Shown piece by piece: positions 1 to 9,720 of a stretch of DNA of 43,051 nt (the first letter of the stretch is position 1; every line of letters begins with the position of its first letter). Source of the stretch: Pseudomonadota bacterium (GTDB lineage Bacteria > Bdellovibrionota_C > UBA2361 > OMII01); contig JAPLFS010000027.1 of assembly GCA_026390555.1 (NCBI GenBank), positions 1-43,051 of the forward strand. The letters run 5' to 3'. The notes below the pieces were generated by a model that was not told where the DNA came from, did not search any database, and worked only from the letters and a program-made list of their open reading frames with translations. A program made the position numbers and the translations under genes.

Positions 1-858
1 AATAACCTGTAGGATTTTAATCGGACCCGGCTTGAAATTGCCTCCACGTCCAACCATCATGAGCTGTTGTCCCATATGATGACACCCATCGACGGCCTGT
101 AGTGCGGCAGAGAGTGATTCAAGGGCCGGAGAGTCCGGAGGAGTCAAGGAGGTTGCGATCTCAAGTTGACACCGTATAGCGGTTAAGTGGTTATTAAGAT
201 CGTGCGACATTCCGGCAGAGAACTGCCCAACTAGCGCCACCTTTGCATACTGTGAGAGCGCCTGTAAGGTGCGAGTTTGAGCAGTAACGTCTCGAAGAAT
301 AAGCCAGACCCTTGTCAGATGATCATCTGCGATCTTGCCGTACATAACGGCCTGCACAATTAGGTCTTGGCCATCCGCGGTTTTTAGCGAGACCTCAAAC
401 CCCTGTCCAGAGAGAGAGAGCCCGTGCCAACGCCTAAACAGCTCTTCGTACCCGTGGGCAAGGGGCAGTAATTGAACGAGAGGAAGATCGATAACATCAT
501 CAACCGTTTCAAAACCACGTGCGAGTGCAAAGGCAAGGCTCGCTTCAAGGCAGCTAGATGGAGTGGTATAGATCCGTTCTACTAAGTCCTGTGGATTTAA
601 GCTGCACGGTATAGGTCTAGCAAATTCAAAGCAGACCATATCGGCAGAGCTGATGGCGACCAGGCTTCGAAAGTCTTGAGATGATAATCGCCGACGTTTC
701 TGGGTGTGTTGTTGCGAGAGGACCTCTTTGTGCTGTGTGCGCTCAAATATATTCGCAGTGCTGTCGCAGGAATCGTTATTAGATTGTAGAGAATCCAGGC
801 GTAATGACTCCGCAGCTACGGCGCTACTAAAGGTGGATACCTGCTTTCCTTTAGACAT
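1..858 (-). CDS. Sensor histidine kinase, 3' part missing (window edge)
   Basis: The reading frame is open from an ATG at 856-858 on the minus strand to the window edge, giving 286 residues without a stop. Residues about 205-235 carry a dimerisation/phosphoacceptor box (GQFSAGMSHDLNNHLTAI) with the likely phosphorylated His at residue 219. The motif reads H-D-L-N-N rather than the more usual H-E-L-N-N/P. The preceding 100 residues, ending in a segment like WLILRDVTAQ just before the H-box, look like a PAS sensor domain. There is no membrane segment in the visible part, so a cytoplasmic kinase is likely. The ATP-binding domain lies outside the window. The HDLNNHL type is common in NtrB-like kinases, so a pairing with an NtrC-type regulator is possible, but none adjoins it. 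The specific signal is unknown. Confidence 0.8.
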   Translation of the reverse strand, partial: MSKGKQVSTFSSAVAAESLRLDSLQSNNDSCDSTANIFERTQHKEVLSQQHTQKRRRLSSQDFRSLVAISSADMVCFEFARPIPCSLNPQDLVERIYTTPSSCLEASLAFALARGFETVDDVIDLPLVQLLPLAHGYEELFRRWHGLSLSGQGFEVSLKTADGQDLIVQAVMYGKIADDHLTRVWLILRDVTAQTRTLQALSQYAKVALVGQFSAGMSHDLNNHLTAIRCQLEIATSLTPPDSPALESLSAALQAVDGCHHMGQQLMMVGRGGNFKPGPIKILQVI

Positions 859-1051
859 ACATCAGATCCGCGCCTAAATAAGGTTAAACGACGGAGCCGA
901 AAGGTAGAGCGCATGGCCAGCCCCTCGGCACTAGAATGCAAATTGATATAGCACGATTATGACAGCAATAAGGGAAATATTTAAGAAGCGCCTATTATAG
1001 AGAAGTTGGCACGCTAGAATGAGCGCAACTTGTTGAAATGCGGTAGGGCTG

Positions 1052-1067
1052 AAAAGTTAGACTAACT
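1052..1067 (-). terminator. Weak possible terminator after pgk
   Basis: Read on the minus strand, a 5-bp stem (AGTTA/TAACT) with a 3-nt loop is followed directly by TTTT, 12 nt past the pgk stop. The stem is short and AT-rich, so this is only a candidate. Confidence 0.3.
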
Positions 1068-1078
1068 CCAACGCTGCT

Positions 1079-2251
1079 TTATTCTAGCGCCTTTATGCCT
1101 GGTAATGAATTACCTTCTAGCAGCGCTAGGAAGGCTCCCCCTGCAGTCGAGATAAAGCTGAATTTATGCGCAAGCTGCATATGATGAATTGCGGCATCTG
1201 TATCGCCGCCGCCAACGACGGTCATGCCGTGTGAGTTGGCGATCGATTCGCACATATCGTGCGTGCCCTTTGCAAAGTCCTCGTTCTCGTAGGCGCCCAT
1301 AGGACCGTTCCATACGATCGTCTCGGCTGAGTGTAACGCCTCACGGTAAAGTAGACTGGTCGCCGGGCCGATATCGAGCGCCATCGTATCCGCTGGAATC
1401 TCCTGTACCGGAACTGCGCGACCAAACCCCTTGCTGTTAAGGGATGGAGCAACGATTACGTCGACTGGAAGGTACACTCTGCAGCCGCGACGAGCGAGGG
1501 TGCCAAGTAGTTCAAGCGCCTTGCCAGCGAGATCCGACTCAAAGAGAGATCTTCCTACCTGCAGACCCTGCGCCGCTAGAAAGGTGTTAGCCATGGCGCC
1601 ACCGATAATAAGTGTATCGGCTTTTGAAGCTAGGTTAACGAGAGCGGTAAGTTTGCTTGAAACCTTAGAGCCTCCGATTACAACGCACAAAGGCTTCCTT
1701 GGTTTCTCAAGCGCCTGCTTGTAGTAGTCGATCTCCTTTTGCATTAGGAGCCCGGCAGACTTTTCTTTAAAGAGCTTCGGAACACCAACTATTGAAGCAT
1801 GTGATCTGTGGGCAGTTGCGAAAGCATCACTAATAAAAACATCACCTAGCTTGGCAAGTTGAGCGGCAAATCCAGGATCATTTTTTTTCTCACCCGCCTG
1901 AAAACGAAGGTTCTCTAGCAGCAGCACCTGCCCATCCTTGAGCTCGGCAACAAGCTTAGTTACGTCAGGACCGATGCAGTCCGGTGCAGATATGATATCA
2001 GTAGAGAGCAGCTCTGCAAGGCGTGCGGCAACTGGCTTGAGCGATAACGCCGCATCAACGCCTGTAGGCTCGCCAAGGTGGGACATTATTATAGCTCGAC
2101 CACCTTGAGAGAGAACGGCTTGTAGCGTCGGAAGGAATTGCTTGATACGGTTGTCGTCCGTTATCTCTAATTTTTCGTTAAGCGGTACGTTCAGATCCGC
2201 TCTAATGAGAACTCTTTTTCCTTTACAATTCAGATCGCCTAACTGCCGCAT
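1079..2251 (-). CDS. pgk: Phosphoglycerate kinase
   Basis: Catalyses the reversible transfer of phosphate from 1,3-bisphosphoglycerate to ADP in glycolysis and gluconeogenesis; cytoplasmic. The 390 residues are normal for a bacterial enzyme. Visible family marks are the N-terminal RADLNVPLN loop (residues 17-25), LLLENLRF, the hinge segment GGSKVSSKL, the nucleotide-domain WNGPMGAYE, and GGGDT near the C terminus. Several usually invariant positions differ: SHLGR is SHLGE (Glu61 in place of the basic-patch Arg), DAFGTAHRAH is DAFATAHRSH, and STGGGAS is STAGGAF. It lies 3 nt downstream of the nif3-like gene on the same strand and is probably co-transcribed with it. Identity is secure; full activity with these substitutions is not proven. 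Confidence 0.96.
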   Translation of the reverse strand: MRQLGDLNCKGKRVLIRADLNVPLNEKLEITDDNRIKQFLPTLQAVLSQGGRAIIMSHLGEPTGVDAALSLKPVAARLAELLSTDIISAPDCIGPDVTKLVAELKDGQVLLLENLRFQAGEKKNDPGFAAQLAKLGDVFISDAFATAHRSHASIVGVPKLFKEKSAGLLMQKEIDYYKQALEKPRKPLCVVIGGSKVSSKLTALVNLASKADTLIIGGAMANTFLAAQGLQVGRSLFESDLAGKALELLGTLARRGCRVYLPVDVIVAPSLNSKGFGRAVPVQEIPADTMALDIGPATSLLYREALHSAETIVWNGPMGAYENEDFAKGTHDMCESIANSHGMTVVGGGDTDAAIHHMQLAHKFSFISTAGGAFLALLEGNSLPGIKALE

Positions 2252-2254
2252 ACC

Positions 2255-3028
2255 CTAGATTCCTGTTGGTTCACTTATCCACACAGTTTGTACATTAAAT
2301 CTCTGTGCAAGTACACGCTCTAGGGCCCGAATACCGAAGGTCTCGCTTGCATAGTGGCCGATACAGAGGACCGAGCACTCATATTCCTTAGCCATGTGAT
2401 ACGCGGCTTGCTTCGGCTCTCCCGTAATAAGGAGATCTATACCGAGTGCTGCGCAGTCCGGAATCACGCCCGTCCCTGCACCTGTTGCGATTCCGATACT
2501 CCGGATCTCTCGTTGTCCGAAGGGGAGGAGTAGCGGTGGCTGCAGAGCACCTTCGGTAGAGGAGAGAGTTGCTGCAATCTGCTCTATACTTTGTGGAGAT
2601 GATAGCGAGCCACGTACACCGATAGGGGCTCCTCCGTATTCGAAGCACTGTGAGACATCTGAGAGGCTGAGGAGCAGGGCGATCTGGGCAGCGTTCCCAT
2701 GAACTAGATGTCCATCTAGCGGCAGGTGGCTAGCGTAGAGCGAGAGCCCACGGCTGAGAAATAGCTCAAGCTTGCGAGCCCATGGGCCAGTGATCGGAGC
2801 ATTCTCTCCCCACAGCACCCCGTGATGAACCACAAGGAGCTGGCAGCGCTGTTCGATGGCGCTTTGTGCGACAGAGAGCCCCGCATCGACCGCAAAGCCT
2901 ATTTTTTGTACCGAGCTGGCGCCGCTTTCAATCTGCAGGCCGTTTAGTGAGGCGTCTTTGGTGTAGTCAGCGTGCTTAAGCTCTGTATCTAGAAAGGAGG
3001 AGATCTCTCGAACTGATGGATTGGTCAT
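2255..3028 (-). CDS. Nif3-like dinuclear metal centre protein (YbgI/DUF34 family)
   Basis: A 257-residue member of the Nif3/YbgI family, toroidal hexamers with a two-metal site and uncertain biochemical role. Databases often call it GTP cyclohydrolase 1 type 2. The expected metal ligands are visible: the paired His in VVHHGVLWG, the Asp/His in HLPLDGHLVHGN, and the C-terminal His and Glu in GHYASETFG. The length fits the short form of the family without the inserted PII-like domain. The ATG at 3026-3028 faces a 160-bp divergent intergenic region shared with accD, and pgk follows 3 nt after the stop codon. The function of the pair is not known; co-transcription with a glycolytic enzyme is an observation, not evidence of role. 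Confidence 0.9.
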   Translation of the reverse strand: MTNPSVREISSFLDTELKHADYTKDASLNGLQIESGASSVQKIGFAVDAGLSVAQSAIEQRCQLLVVHHGVLWGENAPITGPWARKLELFLSRGLSLYASHLPLDGHLVHGNAAQIALLLSLSDVSQCFEYGGAPIGVRGSLSSPQSIEQIAATLSSTEGALQPPLLLPFGQREIRSIGIATGAGTGVIPDCAALGIDLLITGEPKQAAYHMAKEYECSVLCIGHYASETFGIRALERVLAQRFNVQTVWISEPTGI

Positions 3029-3188
3029 ATCTGAATTGTGCCTAAGTTAACGGGATGAGGCCAGCTATTTATGGGATGTTATAAAGGGTACTCCCCCCTG
3101 TAAATGCCTATAGTTTGGTAACGTTGCATCGAGTTGGCAATATCTGCTACCGTTACGTAGGCGTAACAAAAAATGGATGTGATAACTC

Positions 3189-4043
3189 ATGGGTTGGTTT
3201 ACACGTAGCAAAGCACCGAAACAGGCAGGCGAGGTATCAGAGCCGCTGCAGTTACCTGATGATATCTGGACCAAGTGTCCAAAGTGCGAGGCTATCCTTT
3301 ACACTAAGGACCTGCGCAGGGCCTTCGGAGTATGTCCAAAATGCTCGCATCATTTTCGCTTAACAGCGCGCCAACGTATTCCGATATTGGTCGACAGGCA
3401 CTCGTTTCTTGAGATCGATGCTAATTTACGCTCAGTTGATCCACTGAATTTCAAGGACAAGAAGAGGTATAAGGATAGGCTTAAGGACACGGAAAAAAAG
3501 ACCGGATCGATAGAGGCCGTGGTTACCGGTCGTGCTCGTATTCTCAATATACCGGTTATGTTGGGTACCTTTGACTCCTCCTTTATGGGCGGCAGTATGG
3601 GGTCTGTCGTAGGAGAGAAGTTAGCGCGGCTGATTGAGCTCGGTCGTGATGAGCGTCGACCCGTAATTATCATATCGGCGTCAGGTGGCGCGCGCATGCA
3701 GGAGGGGCTTTTCTCCCTTATGCAGATGGCAAAGGTAAGTGCTGCGCTAGCACAGCTAGGAAAGAATCATATCCCGTACATCTCAATCCTGACGGATCCT
3801 ACCACTGGGGGCGTTGCAGCCTCTCTTGCTATGCTCGGAGATGTCATTATCGCCGAGCCAGATGCATTGATCGGATTCGCCGGCCCACGTGTAATTGAGG
3901 GTACACTTAAGCAGAAGCTTCCGGAGGGGTTCCAGCGCTCTGAATTCCTGCTTGAGCACGGAATGTTAGACAGGATCGTCTCGCGCACAGCGATGCGAGA
4001 TGAGCTTGGCGTGATATTGCGTAACTTTGGCTTTGGAATATAA
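3189..4043 (+). CDS. accD: Acetyl-CoA carboxylase carboxyltransferase, beta subunit
   Basis: Beta subunit of the carboxyltransferase that, with AccA, moves CO2 from carboxybiotin to acetyl-CoA to make malonyl-CoA for fatty acid synthesis. The 284-residue protein starts with MGWFTR and carries the N-terminal four-cysteine zinc ribbon as two CPKC pairs (about residues 34-57) typical of bacterial AccD. The crotonase-fold core follows, with the GGSMGSVVGEK and SGGARMQEG oxyanion-loop regions and TDPTTGGVAAS. It stands alone: the usual neighbour folC is absent, and lptD follows on the same strand after about 130 bp. The upstream region holds a 16-bp inverted repeat (GTTACG/CGTAAC with a 4-nt spacer) at 3152-3167, of unknown meaning. 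Confidence 0.97.
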   Translation: MGWFTRSKAPKQAGEVSEPLQLPDDIWTKCPKCEAILYTKDLRRAFGVCPKCSHHFRLTARQRIPILVDRHSFLEIDANLRSVDPLNFKDKKRYKDRLKDTEKKTGSIEAVVTGRARILNIPVMLGTFDSSFMGGSMGSVVGEKLARLIELGRDERRPVIIISASGGARMQEGLFSLMQMAKVSAALAQLGKNHIPYISILTDPTTGGVAASLAMLGDVIIAEPDALIGFAGPRVIEGTLKQKLPEGFQRSEFLLEHGMLDRIVSRTAMRDELGVILRNFGFGI

Positions 4044-4174
4044 CCGCTAAGATTACGAAGCCCCCTTTCGTTGCGGTGCAAGCCCCGCTAGATTCAAGCC
4101 TATTGTCTAGAAAAGCGTCGACATAGAGGGTGCTTTGGCATGTCTCATATAACGGTACTGGTCACAAGATAAGG

Positions 4175-6688
4175 ATGAAGCACCGGAGCGGCCTTATATA
4201 TAAAGAACGATCGCTTAGTGGGCTAACCTCGCGAGTGCTTACGTTGACAGCGGTGTGCGGATTGCTCATTCATCCGCTACTAGCGCAATCTCAGCCAATG
4301 ACGCCGAACAGATCCGCTATCTTTGGGAGCGATTCTCCGCAGTATAGAGCTGCGCAGCAGAAGGCACTTAAACAATCCCTCGTTCCTGCTGCAAAGCCCG
4401 CACAGGGCCTCGACTTTCAAGCGCCCTCAATTGAGTTTAATCGTGAAAAGAACGAGGTAACAGGCAAGGGTGGAATCTCCATAGCAGAGGGGGGGGTGCA
4501 GGTTCAGGCCGATGAGGGAACGTTCAATCTCAGAACCAAGGAGGGGGACGTCGTAGGCAACGTGCTTATGACGACATCGAGCGGAGTTCTCTCTGCTACC
4601 TCGGCGCATGTTAATGTTCCAAACGAGACCGGGCAGTTCTCGGATCTTGAATTTGATATTGAAGAGAGCGGATTTAATATCCGGGCGAAGCAAGCGCGCA
4701 AGATATCGGAGTTTGAATTTGAGCTAGAAGACTCCTCCGTGACATCGTGCAGCTGTCTCGATGGTAGCCGTCCCTGGGAGATCCGTTCCGATTCGTGCGC
4801 CATAACGCAGGAGGGCTATGCCCACTCGTACGACTCAGCCATGTGGTTGGAGGGTATGCCGATCTTTTATTCGCCGTATCTTCCCTTCCCAGTCAAGAGC
4901 GAGAGGGCCTCGGGAATGCTTGCGCCGCAGGTAGGATACAGCAACCAGAATGGATTTTTGTACAAACAGCCGATCTTTCTAGATGTAGATGACTCTACCG
5001 GCTTTATGTTGAATCCATTTCTCGCATCGAGTTCACGGGTTGGATCTGAAATCATCTTTGAGAAGAGATTCTCTACTACAAGCAGGCTGGATGCTGGATT
5101 TATCTACTCGAATGAGTCCATGCGCGGAGATAGTTTGCGCGGTTTGAATATTACTGGTCTAGCCGATCCGACCATCGATACAAACCGAACCGCAGGTTTC
5201 TATAAGCAACGGTGGCGCGCTGACCCGAAATCTGAATCTACACTCGAATTAATCGTAGATGGCCGATACACAAGCGATAATCTTTTTCTGCGAGAAATTC
5301 CAGCACCAATGATCGGCTCAGTACAGTCTCAATTCCTTACCTCGACCGCAGTGGCTCGAGGTAGAGCCTTCTCGTTTTTGAATACCGAGGCGCGTGCAGA
5401 GTACAATCAGATGTTGATTACCCCGCAAGATCTGCAGTTTCAGCGGCTACCTGATCTTGCAGCATCGACCGGCGAGACATTTAGACCGTGGGGAGCGAAT
5501 CAGTTTGGCCTAAAGGTTGTTACGGAGGTTAGCGCCGTTGGAACAGATTTTGTCCGACAGGATGGTTATGATGGGCTTAGATTAGATCTTAACCCGAAAG
5601 CTTCGATCCCATTTCACGTAAAAAACTATCTGCGTGGACAGTTCTCCGTTCAATTGCATCAAACTCAGTATGATATGAGTGAGACGACGCTACCAGCTAA
5701 CGCTACGCCGCTACCGGATGGTTCGACTGAGCTTGATAGCAGCATGAGCAGAACGTTGCCAATAGTGAGCTACAGTATGGGAACGGCAATGGAGCGAATC
5801 TATGGCTTGGATCGTGATAATTGGTTCTCTAATCTGGCCGCTTTTGGAGCACGTAATCAGGGTTCAGAGTTAGTGCGGTTAAAACATACGATTGAGCCGA
5901 CGGTTGGATACACATATATCCCCGGGGTGGATCAGCAGAACAACCCACTCTACGATGCTTCAGATCGTTTTAGAGAGCGTAGCCTCTTTTCGTATGGCGT
6001 TACTTCGCGCCTCTATGGCCGCTTTCAGGAGCCATACGAGCGCCTTCGAGAGGTAGAGGAGCTTGCTTCGTCTGCTAGTACACTACCTATGTTTGATTTA
6101 TCTGACTCCTTACTTGAGTTCGGTCGTGGAATGATTATCTCTCCCGCTTCGATGATTGATACCAGAGAGGGCGAGATACGGGAGCTAGCAATGTTCTCTG
6201 TGCGGCAGACCTATGACAATATGATCGCCCAACAGAAGGATGATCCAACCCTAGATCCATTCTCCGATATTAATGCAGCGGTGGTTCTCTCGCCCTCGTA
6301 CTACCTATCCACGGGATTTCAGACTAATTATCATGCGCAGGATGGCTCGTTCTCTAGCTACGCTCTAAACCTAGGAATAAGGGACGACCGTGAAGATGCA
6401 TTACGGGCACGCTATACCTATATAGCAGATTCAACGAATCAGCTTGAACTTAACGGAGAGATAAAGCTTGTTGAGCAGCTGCGAGCTGGGCTCTATGGGC
6501 GCTATGATGCGGAGAACCAAGAGATGATTGAAAGCCGCGGGCTGATCCGTTTCATGAACTCATGTAAGTGTTGGGCCTTCGATATGGGGATAACCCAAAG
6601 GGTAAACCCGGATAATAAACAGATCCTATTCTCCTTTACTTTTGGTGGGTTAGGGGGTATTTCACAGGGTGGTGGCGTTACTCAGTAA
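4175..6688 (+). CDS. lptD: LPS-assembly outer membrane protein LptD
   Basis: Outer-membrane barrel that, with the lipoprotein LptE, inserts lipopolysaccharide into the outer leaflet. From the ATG at 4175 the protein is 837 residues and starts with a long basic signal sequence ending near LLAQSQP. An in-frame GTG at 4130 would add 15 residues with no gain in signal quality; neither start has a clear ribosome site. An OstA/LptA-like periplasmic domain (FNREKNEVTGKGGI and following) precedes the LptD barrel domain. Cysteine pairs are present at both ends (SCSC in the periplasmic part, SCKC near the C terminus), matching the LptD pattern of disulfides joining the periplasmic domain to the barrel. 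An eight-G run at 4489-4496 lies inside the coding sequence. LptE and other Lpt genes are not visible here. Confidence 0.93.
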   Translation: MKHRSGLIYKERSLSGLTSRVLTLTAVCGLLIHPLLAQSQPMTPNRSAIFGSDSPQYRAAQQKALKQSLVPAAKPAQGLDFQAPSIEFNREKNEVTGKGGISIAEGGVQVQADEGTFNLRTKEGDVVGNVLMTTSSGVLSATSAHVNVPNETGQFSDLEFDIEESGFNIRAKQARKISEFEFELEDSSVTSCSCLDGSRPWEIRSDSCAITQEGYAHSYDSAMWLEGMPIFYSPYLPFPVKSERASGMLAPQVGYSNQNGFLYKQPIFLDVDDSTGFMLNPFLASSSRVGSEIIFEKRFSTTSRLDAGFIYSNESMRGDSLRGLNITGLADPTIDTNRTAGFYKQRWRADPKSESTLELIVDGRYTSDNLFLREIPAPMIGSVQSQFLTSTAVARGRAFSFLNTEARAEYNQMLITPQDLQFQRLPDLAASTGETFRPWGANQFGLKVVTEVSAVGTDFVRQDGYDGLRLDLNPKASIPFHVKNYLRGQFSVQLHQTQYDMSETTLPANATPLPDGSTELDSSMSRTLPIVSYSMGTAMERIYGLDRDNWFSNLAAFGARNQGSELVRLKHTIEPTVGYTYIPGVDQQNNPLYDASDRFRERSLFSYGVTSRLYGRFQEPYERLREVEELASSASTLPMFDLSDSLLEFGRGMIISPASMIDTREGEIRELAMFSVRQTYDNMIAQQKDDPTLDPFSDINAAVVLSPSYYLSTGFQTNYHAQDGSFSSYALNLGIRDDREDALRARYTYIADSTNQLELNGEIKLVEQLRAGLYGRYDAENQEMIESRGLIRFMNSCKCWAFDMGITQRVNPDNKQILFSFTFGGLGGISQGGGVTQ

Positions 6689-6746
6689 CGCTTCGGACAT
6701 CTGCCATCTGTTATACATATGGTTTGCTGCAGTCAAGGAGAGGCGT

Positions 6747-7616
6747 GTGAAGATTCTGCTTTTTGGTGGAAGTGGTCAACTTGGATTTGAGCTTAAGAAG
6801 CGCGCACGCGATCTTGAGTTCGAACTTGTCTCTCCAGTCACGGCTGAACTCGATATTACCGATCGCGAACAGGTTCAAAGGCTGCTCTCCTCTCTCAAAC
6901 CTTCGGTGGTGATTAATTGCGCAGCGTACACAGCGGTCGATAAGGCTGAGCACGAGCAGGAGAAAGCGTTTCTGATTAATCGTGATGGTGCCGGTCACAT
7001 AGCCGAGGCATGCGCAAAGATCGATTGCCGGATGATTCATATCTCCACTGATTATGTCTTTGATGGTGCCCTGGGGCGTGCGCTGAAAGAGAGCGATGCT
7101 GTAAATCCATTGAGTATATATGGGCGCTCAAAATTGGAGGGGGAGCAACGGGTCGCAAGTGCATTGGGTGAACGGGGACTGATCCTTAGGACCCAGGCGT
7201 TGTTTGGACAAAAGGGCATCAACTTTGCGCAAAGCATGTTGAAGTTCTTTCCTGAACGGAATCACCTGAGGATAGTGGACGATCAATGGGTCTCTCCAAC
7301 GTGGGCCGGTTGGCTAGCGGAGGTGATCCTTGACTTAGCTCGTATGCCGGTTGGAGGAGTTGTGCATGCATCCTGTGATGGTGCTGTTTCCTGGTTTGAA
7401 TTCGCCACGGAAATCCAACTGGTTTCCCGCACATACTTCGAGGGCAAGCCACTTGCAAAGCTTGAAAAGATAACCGCACAGGAGCTTAATAGGCCCGCGC
7501 CTAGGCCTACCTACTCAGCGTTCGATACCACCCTAGTTTCTTCGTTATTAGGAAGATCTCCGATCTCGTGGCGCGAGGGGCTCAGTCGGTATTTGCAAGA
7601 GATCGGGGTTGTATAA
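6747..7616 (+). CDS. rfbD: RmlD-like dTDP-4-dehydrorhamnose reductase (sugar nucleotide reductase)
   Basis: An SDR-family reductase of 289 residues. It has the nucleotide-binding glycine motif GGSGQLG at the N terminus, ISTDYVFDG, the catalytic YGRSK (Tyr-x-x-x-Lys) and the C-terminal RPTYSAFDT typical of RmlD. I chose the GTG at 6747 because AAGGAG lies at 6735-6740, six nt upstream; the open frame extends upstream into lptD but without a ribosome site. RmlD normally completes dTDP-L-rhamnose synthesis with RmlA, RmlB and RmlC, none of which is in this window. The next three genes make GDP-linked 6-deoxysugars. It may serve a dTDP pathway encoded elsewhere or another sugar in the same glycan. 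The family call is firm; the substrate is inferred. Confidence 0.85.
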   Translation: MKILLFGGSGQLGFELKKRARDLEFELVSPVTAELDITDREQVQRLLSSLKPSVVINCAAYTAVDKAEHEQEKAFLINRDGAGHIAEACAKIDCRMIHISTDYVFDGALGRALKESDAVNPLSIYGRSKLEGEQRVASALGERGLILRTQALFGQKGINFAQSMLKFFPERNHLRIVDDQWVSPTWAGWLAEVILDLARMPVGGVVHASCDGAVSWFEFATEIQLVSRTYFEGKPLAKLEKITAQELNRPAPRPTYSAFDTTLVSSLLGRSPISWREGLSRYLQEIGVV

Positions 7617-7625
7617 TCGGAGGGT

Positions 7626-8720
7626 ATGGTGGCAGCAGATCGCTCTGAAACATTAGCAATGGTACTGGCTGGGGGGCAGGGAAGCCGCTTCTGGCCACTT
7701 AGTCGCAGCGCCTTTCCTAAACAGTTTCTATCTATCGGAGATACGGGGGAGAGCCTTATTCAGGCAACTGTACGACGTGTAACCCCCCTTGTTGGTGAGA
7801 GTAACGTTCGTATAGTAGCTAATGCGCTACTTGAGCCTGTGATTCATGAGCAGCTCCCCGGTGTAAAGGTTATCTGTGAGCCGATGGCAAAGAATACAGC
7901 GGCTTGTATTGGGCTTGCTGCGGTGCACGCCCTTGTAGAGAAACCCAACAGCGATCCGGTTTTGCTCGTCCTGCCAGCAGATCACGCCATTAAGGACGAT
8001 GAGCGATTGCGCAAGGCGCTTCAAGAGGGCATTAACCAGGCACGTGAAAATGATGTTCTTGTTACCATAGGAATTCCGCCGACACATCCGCATACTGGAT
8101 ACGGCTATATTAAGAAGGGCAAGGGTATTAGCGGACGCACCTTCATGGTTGAGCGATTCTTTGAAAAACCAAGTTTTGAGCGTGCTCAGAAGTACGTTGA
8201 GGCGGGGGGCTACTGCTGGAACTCCGGTATGTTCGTGTGGCGTGCCAGCGCGATTCTAGAGGCTTTTCAAACCCATCTACCACAGATGTCTGAAGGATTG
8301 TTGCAGATAAAAGGGATATTGGAGAGAGATGGACCGCTCAAGTCAGTAGCCAAAATAGCGACAATTTTCAAAGAATTTGAGACAATATCGATAGATTTCG
8401 GGGTGTTAGAGCATGCTAAAAATTGCTTAGTAATTGATGCTGACGGTTTTGGATGGAGCGATGTTGGCTCCTGGGACCAGTGGGCAGAGAGCTTCGAGCG
8501 CGATTGTGACGGTAACCTGATAAAAGGTGAAGCGGTCGTGATCGATAGTAACGGTTGTGTTATAAAGTCGGACGGTCGGCTTGTGGCCGTTGTTGGACTA
8601 AAGGACGTTATCGTAATCGACTCTGGAGATGCCATCCTTGTCGTATCCCATGAACATGTCCAGGATGTTCGCAAAATTGTTGAGGAACTAAAGCGACGTG
8701 GACGCTTTGATTTAACGTGA
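7626..8720 (+). CDS. manC: Mannose-1-phosphate guanylyltransferase
   Basis: Makes GDP-mannose from mannose-1-phosphate and GTP, the precursor for the two following genes. The 364-residue length matches the short, single-domain form without the C-terminal phosphomannose isomerase domain. The N-terminal pyrophosphorylase signature (VLAGGQGSRFWPLSR, then PKQFL) is present, as are LPADH, FVEKP-like FFEKP and WNSGMF, which mark the nucleotidyltransferase fold. GGAGG at 7619-7623 lies only 2 nt from the ATG at 7626; the GTG at 7629 would have better spacing, so the start is uncertain by one codon. The gene follows rfbD by 9 nt and is followed by gmd after 6 nt, a tight operon. Confidence 0.92.
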   Translation: MVAADRSETLAMVLAGGQGSRFWPLSRSAFPKQFLSIGDTGESLIQATVRRVTPLVGESNVRIVANALLEPVIHEQLPGVKVICEPMAKNTAACIGLAAVHALVEKPNSDPVLLVLPADHAIKDDERLRKALQEGINQARENDVLVTIGIPPTHPHTGYGYIKKGKGISGRTFMVERFFEKPSFERAQKYVEAGGYCWNSGMFVWRASAILEAFQTHLPQMSEGLLQIKGILERDGPLKSVAKIATIFKEFETISIDFGVLEHAKNCLVIDADGFGWSDVGSWDQWAESFERDCDGNLIKGEAVVIDSNGCVIKSDGRLVAVVGLKDVIVIDSGDAILVVSHEHVQDVRKIVEELKRRGRFDLT

Positions 8721-9698
<978 letters not shown>

Positions 9699-9720
9699 TC
9701 GCTGCATTTTCAAGTAAACG

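Noticed and set aside
1352-1373. TAAAG and GCCGATAT on the plus strand inside pgk
   Set aside because: It lies within a coding sequence on the antisense strand with spacing one nt off; coding constraint and chance explain it.
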